Shown piece by piece: positions 16,632 through 26,024 of a stretch of 64,000 nucleotides of DNA. The notes beneath the pieces were generated by a model. That model was not told the origin of the DNA. It ran no database searches and saw only the letters and a list, made by a program, of their open reading frames with translations. Each line of letters opens with the position of its first letter. The first letter of the stretch is position 1. This stretch comes from Steroidobacteraceae bacterium (GTDB lineage: Bacteria; Pseudomonadota; Gammaproteobacteria; Steroidobacterales; Steroidobacteraceae): assembly GCA_027531255.1 (NCBI GenBank), contig JAPZRU010000002.1:372001-436000 (forward strand), in the 5' to 3' direction. The position numbers and the translations under genes are program-made.

Positions 16632-17609
16632 CTGACCCTCTACGTCCCATCGCCCGGCGGTCTCCAGCGCCTCGACCCGACGCCGGCCGCGCCGCCGGAG
16701 CAGCTGCTCTGGGCCGACCTCGTCGAGCCGACGCTCGAGGAGGAGCGGGAGGTCGAGCGCTTCGTCGGCATCGAGGTGCCGACCCGCGAGGAAATGAAGG
16801 AGATCGAGGCGTCGAGCCGCCTCTACGAGGAGGGCGGCGCGCTCTTCATGACGCTGACCGTCGTCACGAAGATCGACACCGAGCGTCCCGAGACCGCGGC
16901 GATCACCTTCATCCTCGCGAAGGGCCGCCTGATCACGCTGCGCTACGTCGATCCGCTGCCGTTCCGGAAGTACATCTCCTACGCGGAGCGCCACGCTTCC
17001 ACCTGCGGCTCGGCGCACGTGGTGCTGGCCGGACTGCTGGAGTCGATCGTCGAGCGCATCGCGGACGTCCTGGAGCGCGTCGGCGCGGACCTCGACGACG
17101 CCTCCGCGAACGTGTTCGCGACGCCCGCCGGGAAGCGCAAGGCCAACCGCGTGAACCGCGACCTGCGGGCGATGATGGAACGCATCGGCCGCGACGGCGA
17201 CCTGCTGTCGAAGGCGCGCGAGAGCCTCGTGTCGCTGACGCGCCTGCTCGCGTTCGTGCAGCAGAGCGGCTCGGTGCAGCTCGCGCCGGACGTGCGCCAC
17301 CGCTTCCGCAACCTGTCGCGCGACGCGGTGGCGCTCTCCGACCACGCCTCGTTCGTCAGCAACAAGATCAACTTCCTGCTCGACGCGACGCTCGGCCTCA
17401 TCAACATCGAGCAGAACAACATCATCAAGATCTTCTCGGTGGCGGCGGTCGTGTTCCTGCCGCCGACGCTGATCGCGAGCATCTACGGCATGAACTTCGA
17501 GCACATGCCGGAGCTCGCGTGGCGCGGCGGCTACCCGTGGGCGCTGCTGCTGATGGTGATCTCGGCGATCCTGCCGTTCCTGTACTTCAAGCGGCGCGGC
17601 TGGCTGTAG
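16629..17609 (+). CDS. corA: CorA-type magnesium/cobalt transporter
   Basis: A 326-residue divalent-cation channel of the inner membrane. The large cytoplasmic alpha/beta domain comes first; the C-terminus has two transmembrane helices, with the selectivity motif YGMNF (GMN at about residues 286-288) between them and a basic end (FKRRGW). The helix before the first membrane segment carries LGLINIEQNNIIKIFSV, typical of the family. The GTG start at 16629 lies inside a repeat and lacks a clear ribosome site other than the repeat's own GGGGGA run; ATG codons inside the frame would cut the domain. Confidence 0.94.
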   Translation: MLTLYVPSPGGLQRLDPTPAAPPEQLLWADLVEPTLEEEREVERFVGIEVPTREEMKEIEASSRLYEEGGALFMTLTVVTKIDTERPETAAITFILAKGRLITLRYVDPLPFRKYISYAERHASTCGSAHVVLAGLLESIVERIADVLERVGADLDDASANVFATPAGKRKANRVNRDLRAMMERIGRDGDLLSKARESLVSLTRLLAFVQQSGSVQLAPDVRHRFRNLSRDAVALSDHASFVSNKINFLLDATLGLINIEQNNIIKIFSVAAVVFLPPTLIASIYGMNFEHMPELAWRGGYPWALLLMVISAILPFLYFKRRGWL

Positions 17610-17716
17610 GCACCGGCCTCGTCGCGCGGCGAGGCGCCGGCCGCGCGCGACGAGCCGCTCCCGGAACCGGGAGCCGGCCGCGATACTTCCGGCACCGATA
17701 CGAGGGTAGACGACCG

Positions 17717-19777
17717 ATGCACCTGCTCGCCAACACCGTCCTCGCCGTCTCGCTCAGCTTCGCCGCGGGCGCGGGCGCGGCCGGCGCGGGCGCGGCCCCG
17801 GGCGCCGGCGCCGCCGCGCCCCCGCCCGGCGGCGTCCCGCTGATCCCCCGCGCGCAGCTGTTCGGCAACCCGTCGCGCATCCAGGGCCGGCTCAGCCCCG
17901 ACGGCCGCTGGCTGTCGTGGATCGCGCCCCGCGACGGCGTGCTCAACGTCTGGGTCGCGCCCGCCGCGCAGCCGGACCAGGGCCGCCCGCTGACGAACGA
18001 GCGCACGCGCCCGCTGCGCCAGCACTTCTGGGCGCCGGACTCGCGCACGATCCTCTACGTCAACGACACCGGCGGCGACGAGAATTTCCTGCTCTACGGC
18101 GTGGACGTACAGACCGGCGCGCAGCGGACGCTCACGCCGTTCGAGAAGACCCGCGTACAGATCGTCGGCATCAGCCCGCTGGTGCCGGATCGCATCCTGG
18201 TCGGCCTGAACGACCGCGATCCGCGCTGGCACGACGTGCACAGCCTCGACCTCGCGACCGGCAGGCTGACGCTCGTGCTCAGGAACGAGGGCTACGGCGG
18301 TTTCGAGGCCGACCAGCAGCTGAACCTGCGGCTCGCGTCGCGCCCGAACGCCGCCGGCGGCTCGGACTGGTTCCGGATCGTCGACGGCAGGGTCGAGGAG
18401 AAGCCGATCGCCTCCATCGGCCTCGACGACTCGCAGACGACTGCGCCGCTCGGTTTCACCGCCGACGGGACGACGCTCTACTGGCTCGATTCCCGCGGCC
18501 GCGACACCGCGGCGCTCGTCGCCGAGGAGTTCGCCACCGGCCGCACCGAGGTGCTCGGCCAGGACCCGCGCGCGGACGTCGGCGGCGTGCTCTCGCATCC
18601 GCGCACCGGCGTCGTGCAGGCCTGGTCGTCGGAGTACCTGCGCGAGACCTGGAACGCGCTCGACCCGGCGATCGCGAAGGACCTCGAGTTCCTGCGGAAC
18701 CGGCTGCAGGGCGAGATCGACGTCACCTCGCGCACGCTGGCCGACGACGCGTGGCTCGTGGTCGTCGACCCGGTCAACGGCCCCGCCGCCACGTGGCGCT
18801 ACGACCGCGCGACGCAGCGGCTCACGCAGCTGTTCGTGAACCGGCCGGAGCTGGTCGGCGCGCCGCTCGTGCCGATGCAGCCGCTGGAGCTGAAGTCGCG
18901 CGACGGCAAGACGCTCGTCTCGTACCTGACGCTGCCGCCGGGCAGCGACGCGAACGGCGACGGCCGGCCCGAGCAGCCGGTGCCGATGGTGCTGCTGGTG
19001 CACGGCGGCCCGTGGGCGCGCGACTCCTACCGCTTCGACGGCGAGGTGCAGTGGCTCGCGAACCGCGGCTATGCGGTGCTGCAGGTGAACTTCCGCAGTT
19101 CCACCGGCTTCGGCAAGGCCTTCATCTCCGCGGGCGACCGGCAGTGGGCGCGCGCGGCGCACGACGACCTGCTGGACGCGGTGGAGTGGGCCGTGCGGAA
19201 CGGCATCGCGCCGCGCGATCGCGTCGCGATCATGGGCGGCTCGTACGGCGGCTACGCGGCCCTCGCGGGGCTCACGTTCACGCCGAAGACCTTCGCCTGC
19301 GGCGTGTCGATCGTCGGCCCCTCGAACCTGCAGACGCTGCTCGACTCCGTGCCACCGTACTGGGAGGCGTTCCGCGAGCAGCTGTTCCGCCGCGTCGGCG
19401 ACCCGCGCACGGAGGAAGGCCGCGCGCTGCTGCGCGAGCGCTCGCCGCTGTTCCGCGCGCAGGCGATCGAGCGCCCGCTGCTGGTCGGCCAGGGCGCGAA
19501 CGACCCGCGGGTGAAGCAGGCCGAGAGCGACCAGATCGTGGACGCGATGCGGGCGAAGGACATCCCGGTCACCTACGTGCTGTTCCCGGACGAGGGCCAC
19601 GGCTTCGCGCGGCCCGAGAACGCGATCGCGTTCAACGCGGTGGCCGAGAACTTCCTCGCGCAGTGCCTCGGCGGCCGTGCCGAGCCGATCGGCGACGTGT
19701 TCCGCGGGTCGAGCGTGCAGGTGCCGCACGGCGCCCGCTACGCCCCCGGCGTCGAAGCGGCGCTGCGCGCGCCGTGA
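17717..19777 (+). CDS. S9 family (prolyl oligopeptidase-like) exported peptidase
   Basis: A 686-residue serine peptidase. A signal peptide (MHLLANTVLAVSLSFAAGA) is followed by a Gly/Ala/Pro-rich stretch, a seven-bladed-propeller region (about 50-400, for example GRLSPDGRWLSWIAP) and the alpha/beta hydrolase domain (about 420-686). The catalytic triad is visible: S509 in GGSYGGYAAL, D596 in GANDPRV and H628 in DEGHGF. Family members cut short peptides after proline, alanine or acidic residues; the exact specificity is unknown. It stands alone between corA and the TlpA-like gene. Confidence 0.93.
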   Translation: MHLLANTVLAVSLSFAAGAGAAGAGAAPGAGAAAPPPGGVPLIPRAQLFGNPSRIQGRLSPDGRWLSWIAPRDGVLNVWVAPAAQPDQGRPLTNERTRPLRQHFWAPDSRTILYVNDTGGDENFLLYGVDVQTGAQRTLTPFEKTRVQIVGISPLVPDRILVGLNDRDPRWHDVHSLDLATGRLTLVLRNEGYGGFEADQQLNLRLASRPNAAGGSDWFRIVDGRVEEKPIASIGLDDSQTTAPLGFTADGTTLYWLDSRGRDTAALVAEEFATGRTEVLGQDPRADVGGVLSHPRTGVVQAWSSEYLRETWNALDPAIAKDLEFLRNRLQGEIDVTSRTLADDAWLVVVDPVNGPAATWRYDRATQRLTQLFVNRPELVGAPLVPMQPLELKSRDGKTLVSYLTLPPGSDANGDGRPEQPVPMVLLVHGGPWARDSYRFDGEVQWLANRGYAVLQVNFRSSTGFGKAFISAGDRQWARAAHDDLLDAVEWAVRNGIAPRDRVAIMGGSYGGYAALAGLTFTPKTFACGVSIVGPSNLQTLLDSVPPYWEAFREQLFRRVGDPRTEEGRALLRERSPLFRAQAIERPLLVGQGANDPRVKQAESDQIVDAMRAKDIPVTYVLFPDEGHGFARPENAIAFNAVAENFLAQCLGGRAEPIGDVFRGSSVQVPHGARYAPGVEAALRAP

Positions 19778-19856
19778 GCGGCCGGTACCGCCCGGTGCGC
19801 GGCCTCGAGCGTGTGCCGGGGCGCCCACCGCACCGGGCGGCACCACTGCGGTCTTC

Positions 19857-20729
19857 GTGGACGTCGTCGCACTCGGTCCGCTGACGCTCGCGGCCGACCG
19901 TCTCGTCGCGATCGCCGCAGCCTGGCTGTACCTCTCGGTCAGCGAGGTCGCCGCGCGCCGCACCGGGTTGCCGCTCGGTCGCGCGTCGTGGGCCGCGCTG
20001 CTCGTGGGCCTGATCGTCGCGCGCGCGACCTACGTGGTGGGGCACTGGCCGGCGTTCGCGACGGAGCCGTGGTGGGCGCCGCTGCAGTTCTGGCACGGCG
20101 GGCTCGCGCCGGCAGCCGGGTTCGTCGGCGCCGCGGTGGCCGCGAGCGTGGTCGTGCTGCTCGGCACCGCGAACGGCGCGGCCAAGGCGCAGGGCGAGCC
20201 GGCGTCGCGCGGCACGCCCCGCGCGGGCGGCGCCGTCGGCCTCGCACTCGCCGTGCTCGCGGTGCCGGCGATGGCGTGGTTCGCGGCCGAGCGCTTCTGG
20301 TTCGCCCCGCCGCCGGCGCAGCCGCTGCCGGACGCGACGGTCGCGTGGCTCGACGGCCGTCCGGTGCGCCTCTCGGAGTTCCGCGGCCGTCCGCTCGTCG
20401 TCAACGTGTGGGCGAGCTGGTGCGGGCCGTGCCGGCGCGAGATGCCGATGCTCGCGCGTGCCGCGCGCGAGCGGCCGGACGCGACGTTCGTGTTCCTGAA
20501 CACCGGCGAGGACCCGGCGACCGTGCGCCGGTATCTCACCGAGGAAAGGTTGCGCCTGCCGGTCGTGCTGCTCGACGTCGACGGCAGCGCCGGCCGCGCG
20601 CTCGGCGCGATCGGCCTGCCGACCACCTACTTCGTGAGCGCGGACGGCGCGCTCGTGCGGACGCACGTCGGCCAGATCGGCCGCTCGGCCGTCGAGGCGG
20701 GACTGCGGCGCGCCGCGGGCGAGGAGTGA
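19857..20729 (+). CDS. TlpA-like thioredoxin with an N-terminal multi-pass membrane domain
   Basis: About 290 residues from a GTG at 19857. The first half holds four or so membrane helices (TLAADRLVAIAAAWLYL, ALLVGLIVARATYV, AAGFVGAAVAASVVVLL, GLALAVLAVPAMAWF) and resembles the truncated Lgt-like region joined to TlpA domains in some proteobacteria. The second half is a periplasmic thioredoxin domain with the redox motif WASWCGPCRREMP and the cis-proline in IGLPTTYF. It probably reduces disulfides outside the membrane, for example for cytochrome c maturation. The start is uncertain: the frame is open upstream into the S9 gene, and no strong ribosome site marks the GTG. Confidence 0.8.
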   Translation: MDVVALGPLTLAADRLVAIAAAWLYLSVSEVAARRTGLPLGRASWAALLVGLIVARATYVVGHWPAFATEPWWAPLQFWHGGLAPAAGFVGAAVAASVVVLLGTANGAAKAQGEPASRGTPRAGGAVGLALAVLAVPAMAWFAAERFWFAPPPAQPLPDATVAWLDGRPVRLSEFRGRPLVVNVWASWCGPCRREMPMLARAARERPDATFVFLNTGEDPATVRRYLTEERLRLPVVLLDVDGSAGRALGAIGLPTTYFVSADGALVRTHVGQIGRSAVEAGLRRAAGEE

Positions 20730-20853
20730 CCCGCACGCCGCCTGCGTCTACGCTGCGCGAGGACGGTCGGGGCGCACGCGGCTCGCGGGGATCGCCCGGC
20801 CGAACGTATCCCCGCACACGAACGACGCCGGGGTCACGAAGGAGCCTCGAGGC

Positions 20854-21936
20854 ATGAGCAGGCGACGCGTCTTCGATCTTGCGGCCTTCGGCCTGCTGCT
20901 CTGGGGAGCCACCGCGGCGTCCGCTGGCACCGTACCCACGGCGACCGCCGCGCCCGAGGCGACCAGTGCGTCACCCGCACCCGTCGCAACCGCCGCGACG
21001 TCGCCCGACTACGCGGCGCTCACCCGCGAGTACTACGCGGCGATCGATCGCCGCGACGTCGCTGCGCTCGAGCGCATGCTCTGCGACCGCGCGGTGATGA
21101 TCAATCCGCGCCCGAACGTGACCACCCGCGAGCAGCACCTGGAGGGGCAGCGACGGCCGGCGGACGGCACCACGCCGCCGCGACGCGAGTGGGGACCGCT
21201 CACGGTACACGACCTCGGCGCGACCAGGCTCGTCGTCGGCCGCCAGGCGCAGACCGGCGTCGCGAACGCGGGCCGCTTCGAGAGTCTCGTCGCGTTCCAC
21301 TGGACCACGAACGAGCGCGGCCCGTGCGTGCTGGTCGGTCATCGTGCGCCGGCAGGCCGGGCGGCCGAGGGCTTCTCCTGGGACGAGGCCTTCGTCGTCG
21401 GCGGCAGCTTCAACGCTCAGCCGAATGCCTGGCTGGTCGAGGTCGCGAAGCAGCTGAAGCCCGGGCGCGCGGTCGAGGTCGCGATGGGCCAGGGCCGCAA
21501 CGCCCTGCACCTCGCGAGCCTCGGCTGGCAGGTCACGGGCTACGACATCGCCGGCGAGGGCCTGCGCATCGCGCGCGAGCAGGCGAAGGCGCGCCAACTG
21601 AAGATCGACACCGTGCTCGCCTCGCACGAGGACTTCGATTTCGGCCAGGAGCGGTGGGATCTCGTCGCGTTCGTCTACGCCGGCATGCCCGGCGACACGC
21701 TGGCGCGGGCGGCGCGTGGGTTGAGACGCGGCGGCCACGTCGTACTGGAAGGCTTCCACGGCCGATACACGCCCGGTGTGCCGGGCGGCAGCGCGACCTA
21801 CGACCGCGCGTTCCTCGACTCCGCGATGCGCGAGGCGGGACTCGAGATCGTGCGCCTCGAAACCCCGGCCGACGCGCGCACCGACTTCGGCCCGGCCGAC
21901 CTGCGCCCGGTACGACTGCTGGCCCGCAAACCGTGA
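20854..21936 (+). CDS. Exported NTF2/SnoaL-like domain fused to a TehB-like SAM methyltransferase
   Basis: A 360-residue protein in three parts. Residues 1-24 are a clear Sec signal (basic start, hydrophobic core [10 protein letters not shown], cleavage site ASAG), followed by an Ala/Thr/Pro linker. Residues about 50-150 look like a SnoaL/NTF2 fold ([21 protein letters not shown] start). Residues about 165-360 are a class I methyltransferase with motif [16 protein letters not shown], motif II TGYDIA and [12 protein letters not shown]. Methyltransferases need SAM, which is cytoplasmic, so an exported location is surprising. A ribosome site (AAGGAG) precedes the ATG. Confidence 0.82.
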   Translation: MSRRRVFDLAAFGLLLWGATAASAGTVPTATAAPEATSASPAPVATAATSPDYAALTREYYAAIDRRDVAALERMLCDRAVMINPRPNVTTREQHLEGQRRPADGTTPPRREWGPLTVHDLGATRLVVGRQAQTGVANAGRFESLVAFHWTTNERGPCVLVGHRAPAGRAAEGFSWDEAFVVGGSFNAQPNAWLVEVAKQLKPGRAVEVAMGQGRNALHLASLGWQVTGYDIAGEGLRIAREQAKARQLKIDTVLASHEDFDFGQERWDLVAFVYAGMPGDTLARAARGLRRGGHVVLEGFHGRYTPGVPGGSATYDRAFLDSAMREAGLEIVRLETPADARTDFGPADLRPVRLLARKP

Positions 21937-22079
21937 CGCACGACGCCGTCCGGACGGGCGGCGCCATGCTCACGCGCTGTCGAAGACCACGCCCGCGACG
22001 CTCGCGCTGACGAAGGCCAGGGTCGGCTGGAAGCGCCGACGGCGGTGCCGCCGGGGACGAGAGGGATCCGAAAAGAGAA

Positions 22080-22156
22080 TGGCGCGCCCGACTGGATTCG
22101 AACCAGTGACCTACGGCTTCGGAGACCGTCACTCTATCCATCTGAGCTACGGGCGC
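22080..22156 (-). tRNA. tRNA-Arg (anticodon CCG)
   Basis: On the minus strand a full cloverleaf can be folded: acceptor stem GCGCCCG/CGGGCGC, D arm with GCTC and GAGT, an anticodon stem ACGGT/GCCGT closing a CTCCGAA loop (anticodon CCG, codon CGG), and a T arm with GGTTCGAATCC. The 3' CCA is encoded (bases 22082-22080). No integrase gene or direct repeat marks it as an attachment site. Confidence 0.95.
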
Positions 22157-22288
22157 GCGAACTGAGCGTGCCGCCGGCCGGGCCGGCGGCGACCCCGACT
22201 GGCGGGGCTCGTCTCAGGTCGGCGGATTCTACCCGCCGTGCGCTCGGGCCGTCCAACCGCCGCCCTTCTGGGGTGCGGGTGCTGCCGC

Positions 22289-22294
22289 TATAAT
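22289..22294 (+). promoter_or_regulatory. Consensus -10 hexamer upstream of the cytochrome c gene
   Basis: A perfect TATAAT with a TTCTGG -35-like hexamer (22266-22271) 17 bases upstream. It would give a leader of about 100 bases before the GTG at 22401. Confidence 0.55.
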
Positions 22295-22400
22295 GAGCGG
22301 CCCTTCCGCCCCGGCCGGCGGAGGCACGCCGCGCGAGGCCGCTCCTCGAGCGAACCCTGCGGCGCATCCCCGACGAGTCTGGCGGTCTCCTGGAGGCTTC

Positions 22401-22937
22401 GTGAGCAAGGCGGACGATCATTTCTTCAACATCTTCAGCGTGGTGCTCGGCATCCTGGTCGCCATCTCGCTCGTCCTCTTCGCGATCGCCCGCTTCATCG
22501 GCACTCCGTTCGAGGACGCCCGCGCCGATAACGACCCCAAGGTCCAGCAGCAGATCTCGGAGCGCCTCGCTCCGTTCGGCCGCGTGGCCGTGGCGGGCCA
22601 GGACAACAGCGCGCTCGCGATGATGGCCGCGGCGGGCCCGACCGCCGGCGGCGGTGCGGGTGCCGGCGCGGGCCCTGCGATCCCGGCGTCCGCGGAAGAG
22701 GCCTACCAGGTGGGCTGCGCAGCATGCCACTCGGCCGGCATCGCGGGCGCGCCGAAGTCCGGCGACAAGGCGGCCTGGGCGCCGCGCATCGCGCAGGGCA
22801 CGGACACGCTCTACAAGCACGCGATCGAAGGCTTCCAGGGCCAGAACGGCGTGATGCCCGCGAAGGGCGGCCAGGCCGCGTGGCCGGACGACCTGATCAG
22901 GCAGACCGTCGACTACATGGTGGCGAAGAACCAGTAG
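22401..22937 (+). CDS. Membrane-anchored single-haem cytochrome c (c5 type)
   Basis: A 178-residue protein starting at a GTG with a GGAGG site 8 bases upstream. One N-terminal membrane anchor (FFNIFSVVLGILVAISLVLFA, about residues 8-30) is followed by a Gly/Ala-rich linker and one cytochrome c domain with C106-A-A-C109-H110 and an axial methionine in NGVMPAKGG. This layout matches the c5-type cytochromes found in Pseudomonas-like bacteria, which deliver electrons to oxidases. It is followed by a strong hairpin terminator. Confidence 0.9.
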   Translation: MSKADDHFFNIFSVVLGILVAISLVLFAIARFIGTPFEDARADNDPKVQQQISERLAPFGRVAVAGQDNSALAMMAAAGPTAGGGAGAGAGPAIPASAEEAYQVGCAACHSAGIAGAPKSGDKAAWAPRIAQGTDTLYKHAIEGFQGQNGVMPAKGGQAAWPDDLIRQTVDYMVAKNQ

Positions 22938-22982
22938 TCGATCCCGACGCACCGACGCGGGCCGGACTCGCCGGCTCGCCCC

Positions 22983-23011
22983 CGAAAGCCCGGCCTCGTG
23001 CCGGGCTTTCG
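22983..23011 (+). terminator. Hairpin terminator after the cytochrome c gene
   Basis: A perfect 12-base-pair stem (CGAAAGCCCGGC / GCCGGGCTTTCG) with the loop CTCGT. The T-run is within the stem (CTTTCG), so it can serve both strands. Confidence 0.7.
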
Positions 23012-23061
23012 CGTTCATGTACAGTCGAACGCGGGTGACGCCTCTGGGGGAGGGCCAACCC

Positions 23062-23841
23062 GTGACGAACACCACGCCGCAGGCGCCCTCGGACGCACTG
23101 CCCTTCGCGGCGCCCTGCCGCCGGCTCGAGGCGCGTGCGCCGCTGCGCTGGCTGCGGCTCGGCTGGCATGATCTGAAGCGTGCGCCGCGCCAGAGCCTGA
23201 CTTACGGCGCCGGCATCTGGCTGCTCAGCGTGCTCGTGAGCTACGTGGCCTGGGCCTTCGGCAACGGCTGGATGCTGATCCTCCTGCTGTCGTCGTTCGT
23301 GTTCGTCGCGCCCGTGCTCGCGCTCGGTCTCTACGCGCTCAGTGCGCAGCTCGAACGCGGCGAGAAGCCTTCCCTCACCCGCTGCCTCGTCGCCGAACGC
23401 GCGAGCCTCGGCGACGCGCTCGTGTACTCCCTGATCCTGCTCGTGATCGCGCTCGTCTGGGTGCGCGCCGGCAGCGCGCTGCAGATCTTCTGGCCTGAGC
23501 TCGCGGAGCCCTCGCTCGCCGACGTCGTCTCGTTCTTCGCGATCGGCAGCGCGGTCGGCAGCCTGTTCGCCCTGCTCGCGTTCGCCGCGAGCGCGTTCGC
23601 GCTGCCGATGCTCGTGGACCGCCGCGCCGACGGCGTGACCGCTGTGGTGACGAGCATCAACGCGGTGCTGAAGAACAAGCCGGCGATGGCGGTGTGGGTG
23701 CTGCTGATCGTGGGCGCGGTGGTGGTCGGGTTCGCGACGCTGCTGGTCGGCCTCGCGGTCACGATGCCGCTGATCGGCCACGCGACCTGGCACGCGTACC
23801 GCGAGACGATCGACGCGGGGGCCTGGCCGCCGCGGGAGTGA
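23062..23841 (+). CDS. DUF2189 family integral membrane protein
   Basis: A 259-residue protein from a GTG at 23062 preceded by GGGGGAGGG. After a 40-residue cytoplasmic start containing WLRLGWHDLKRAPRQSL, typical of DUF2189, there are about six membrane segments (SYGAGIWLLSVLVSYVAW-like, MLILLLSSFVFVAPVLALGL, DALVYSLILLVIALVWV, SLFALLAFAASAFALPM, AMAVWVLLIVGAVVVGF, LLVGLAVTMPLIGHATW). Some relatives are annotated as cytochrome c oxidase-associated proteins, and the upstream gene is a cytochrome c, but no function is established. Confidence 0.85.
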   Translation: MTNTTPQAPSDALPFAAPCRRLEARAPLRWLRLGWHDLKRAPRQSLTYGAGIWLLSVLVSYVAWAFGNGWMLILLLSSFVFVAPVLALGLYALSAQLERGEKPSLTRCLVAERASLGDALVYSLILLVIALVWVRAGSALQIFWPELAEPSLADVVSFFAIGSAVGSLFALLAFAASAFALPMLVDRRADGVTAVVTSINAVLKNKPAMAVWVLLIVGAVVVGFATLLVGLAVTMPLIGHATWHAYRETIDAGAWPPRE

Positions 23842-23847
23842 GGCGCG

Positions 23848-25449
23848 TCACGCCCCGCCCCCGCGATCCAGCTGCCGGCACTCGAGCGCCTCCGCGACGT
23901 GCTCGGTCGCGAGCGTGTCCTCGCCCGCGAGATCCGCGATCGTGCGCGCGACCTTGATGACGCGATGGCACGCGCGCGCCGACAGCCGCCAGCGTTTCGC
24001 ACAGGACTGCAGAAGGCGCTCGGCCTCCGGCGCGAGCGCTGCGTGCACTTCGAGCTCGCGCGAGTCGAGCCGCGCGTTCGGCCCGCCCTGCCGCGCCCGC
24101 TGGCGCTCCGCCGCCGCGGCGACCCGCGCGGCCACCGTCGCGGTGGATTCGCCGCGCGCGAGCGCGCGCAGGCCTTCGTATTCGACGCGCGGCACGTGCA
24201 CCTGCAGGTCGATGCGGTCGAGCAGCGGGCCCGACAGGCGCGCGAGGTAGGCCCGCACCTGCGCCGGCGTGCAGCGGCAGCGTTCCGCGTCGCCGTGCCA
24301 GCCGCAAGGGCACGGGTTCATCGCGGCGACGAGCTGGAAGCGCGCCGGGAAGCTCGCGTGACGCGCGGCGCGCGCGATCGAGACGTGGCCGGTCTCGAGC
24401 GGTTCGCGCAGCACTTCCAGCGTGCGACGGTCGTGCTCGGGCAGCTCGTCGAGGAACAGCACGCCGTGGTGCGCGAGCGAGATCTCGCCGGGCCGCGGCA
24501 CGCCGCCGCCGCCCACCAGCGCGATCGCGGAGGCGGTGTGATGTGGCGCGCGGAACGGGCGGCGACCCCAGGCCGAAGCGGCGGCGCCGCCCGTGCCGGC
24601 GGACGCGCCGGAACCGTGCGCGGTCGCCGGGCCGGATGCGTGCTCGGCCTCGCTCCCGAGGCCCACTGCACCCGGCAGCCCCGTGGTTCCGGCCAGCGAC
24701 GCGATCGCCGCGCACTCGAGCGCCTCGTCGTCGCACAGCCCCGGCAGCAGGCCCGGCAGTCGCACGGCCAGCATGCTCTTGCCGGCGCCGGGCGGGCCGA
24801 TCATCAGGAGCGAATGCCGCCCCGCCGCGGCGATCTCGAGTGCGCGACGCGCGTGCGCCTGCCCACGCACGTCCGCGAGATCCGGCCCAGTTCCCGTCAC
24901 GACCCGCGGCGCTGCGCCGGGCGCGAACTCGAGCAGACGCGCGCCCGTCGCGTGCTCGACGACGTCGCGCAGGTGCCACGCGCCGGCGACGCGCGCCCCC
25001 GCGACGAGCCGCGCCTCGGGCACGTTCGCGCGGGGCAGCACCACGCGATGGCCGCACTGCGTCGCGCGGCAGGCCGCGGGCAGCACGCCGCGGACAGGCT
25101 GCAGTTCGCCGCCGAGCGAGAGTTCGCCGTAGTACTCCTCGCCAGCGAACGCGTGCTCGGGAAACGCGCCGCCCGCGCCGAGGATGCCGAGCGCGATCGG
25201 CAGGTCGTACCGCCCGCCTTCCTTGGGAAACTCCGCCGGCGAGAGGTTGATGGTGATGCGGCCGCTCGGGAACGTGTAGCCGCACGCGACGATCGCGGCG
25301 CGCACGCGCTCGCGGCTTTCCTTGACGACCTTCTCGGGCAGACCGACGACGGAGAACACCGGGAGGCCGCCGCCGACGTGCGCCTCGACGCGCACGAGCG
25401 GCGACTCCATGCCGAACTGCGCGCGCGTCAGGACCGTGGCGAGGCTCAC
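23848..25449 (-). CDS. comM: ComM/YifB family AAA+ (Mg-chelatase-like) ATPase
   Basis: A 533-residue protein with a GTG start. The N-terminal Lon-like/ChlI domain begins MSLATVLTRAQFGMES and contains SPAEFPKEGGRYDLPIA. The AAA+ core has Walker A GPPGAGKSML, Walker B FLDELPE and the sensor region AMNPCPCGWHG with its zinc-like cysteines. In naturally transformable species ComM is a helicase promoting branch migration during integration of incoming DNA; elsewhere it acts in general recombination. One oddity is a Gly/Ala/Ser-rich insert (ASGPATAHGSGASAGTGG) between Walker A and B. ubiK lies upstream on the same strand, a conserved pairing. Confidence 0.95.
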   Translation of the reverse strand: MSLATVLTRAQFGMESPLVRVEAHVGGGLPVFSVVGLPEKVVKESRERVRAAIVACGYTFPSGRITINLSPAEFPKEGGRYDLPIALGILGAGGAFPEHAFAGEEYYGELSLGGELQPVRGVLPAACRATQCGHRVVLPRANVPEARLVAGARVAGAWHLRDVVEHATGARLLEFAPGAAPRVVTGTGPDLADVRGQAHARRALEIAAAGRHSLLMIGPPGAGKSMLAVRLPGLLPGLCDDEALECAAIASLAGTTGLPGAVGLGSEAEHASGPATAHGSGASAGTGGAAASAWGRRPFRAPHHTASAIALVGGGGVPRPGEISLAHHGVLFLDELPEHDRRTLEVLREPLETGHVSIARAARHASFPARFQLVAAMNPCPCGWHGDAERCRCTPAQVRAYLARLSGPLLDRIDLQVHVPRVEYEGLRALARGESTATVAARVAAAAERQRARQGGPNARLDSRELEVHAALAPEAERLLQSCAKRWRLSARACHRVIKVARTIADLAGEDTLATEHVAEALECRQLDRGGGA

Positions 25450-25525
25450 GGGCAGCCTCGCGGGGCGAAGGCCCGCGGTCCGAAGGCGCGCCCCGGGCGC
25501 CCGGTGCGCCAGCGGCGCGTGCCGC

Positions 25526-25825
25526 CTACTGCAGCGGCGGCTCGACGCGCTCGCGCTCGTCCTGCTCCTTGCGCGCGAGTTCGGCCTCGAGCTGCGCGAG
25601 ACGCGCCTCGAGCGAGCCGATCTTCTCGCGCGTGCGCGCGAGCACGCCGGCCTGCACGTCGAACTCCTGGCGCGTGACGAGATCCAGCCGGTTCAGCCCG
25701 GCCTGCAGCACGCTCTTGAAGTTCGCTTCCATGTCGGACTTCAGCGCCTGCAGCTGCGGCGGCACCGATTCGGAGAGCTTCCGGGCGAGGTCGTCGAGGA
25801 AGCGCGGGTCGAGGTTCATGGCCAT
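25526..25825 (-). CDS. ubiK: Ubiquinone biosynthesis accessory factor UbiK (YqiC/BMFP family)
   Basis: A 99-residue protein with two long helices: an N-terminal amphipathic part (LDPRFLDDLARKLSESVP, then LKSDMEANFKSVLQAGLNRLDLV) and a C-terminal coiled coil rich in Leu, Glu and Arg (EKIGSLEARLAQLEAELA). UbiK forms a trimer with UbiJ and supports the ubiquinone-making complex under oxygen. The ATG at 25825 was chosen because GGAAGGAG lies 9 bases upstream; the GTG at 25834 would touch that site. Confidence 0.92.
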   Translation of the reverse strand: MAMNLDPRFLDDLARKLSESVPPQLQALKSDMEANFKSVLQAGLNRLDLVTRQEFDVQAGVLARTREKIGSLEARLAQLEAELARKEQDERERVEPPLQ

Positions 25826-25858
25826 GGCGGGCACTCCTTCCAGCGCGGTCCGTCCCGA

Positions 25859-25864
25859 ATTCTA
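25859..25864 (-). promoter_or_regulatory. Candidate -10 element for ubiK-comM
   Basis: TAGAAT on the minus strand, about 34 bases upstream of the ubiK ATG. No strong -35 is visible. Confidence 0.35.
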
Positions 25865-26024
25865 CGCTGGGGCCGCACCGGCCCCGAATCAAGTTCCCTG
25901 CGCGCCCCGCTTTCAGGCAGGCCAGCGCCCCGCTCGCCCCAAGACGGTGCATCGCCGTGCGCCTCCGTGCGCCCTTCCGACGTAAGCGGCTGATTCGCCG
26001 CGGGTAATCGCTGCTTCCCGCGCG

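Noticed and set aside
22080-22156. The tRNA-Arg as an integration site for a genomic island
   Set aside because: No integrase, no duplicated tRNA 3' end and no change in gene type were seen on either side.
22045-22165. Short plus-strand frame reading [14 protein letters not shown]
   Set aside because: This is the complement of the tRNA-Arg gene read as protein, a well-known annotation artefact.
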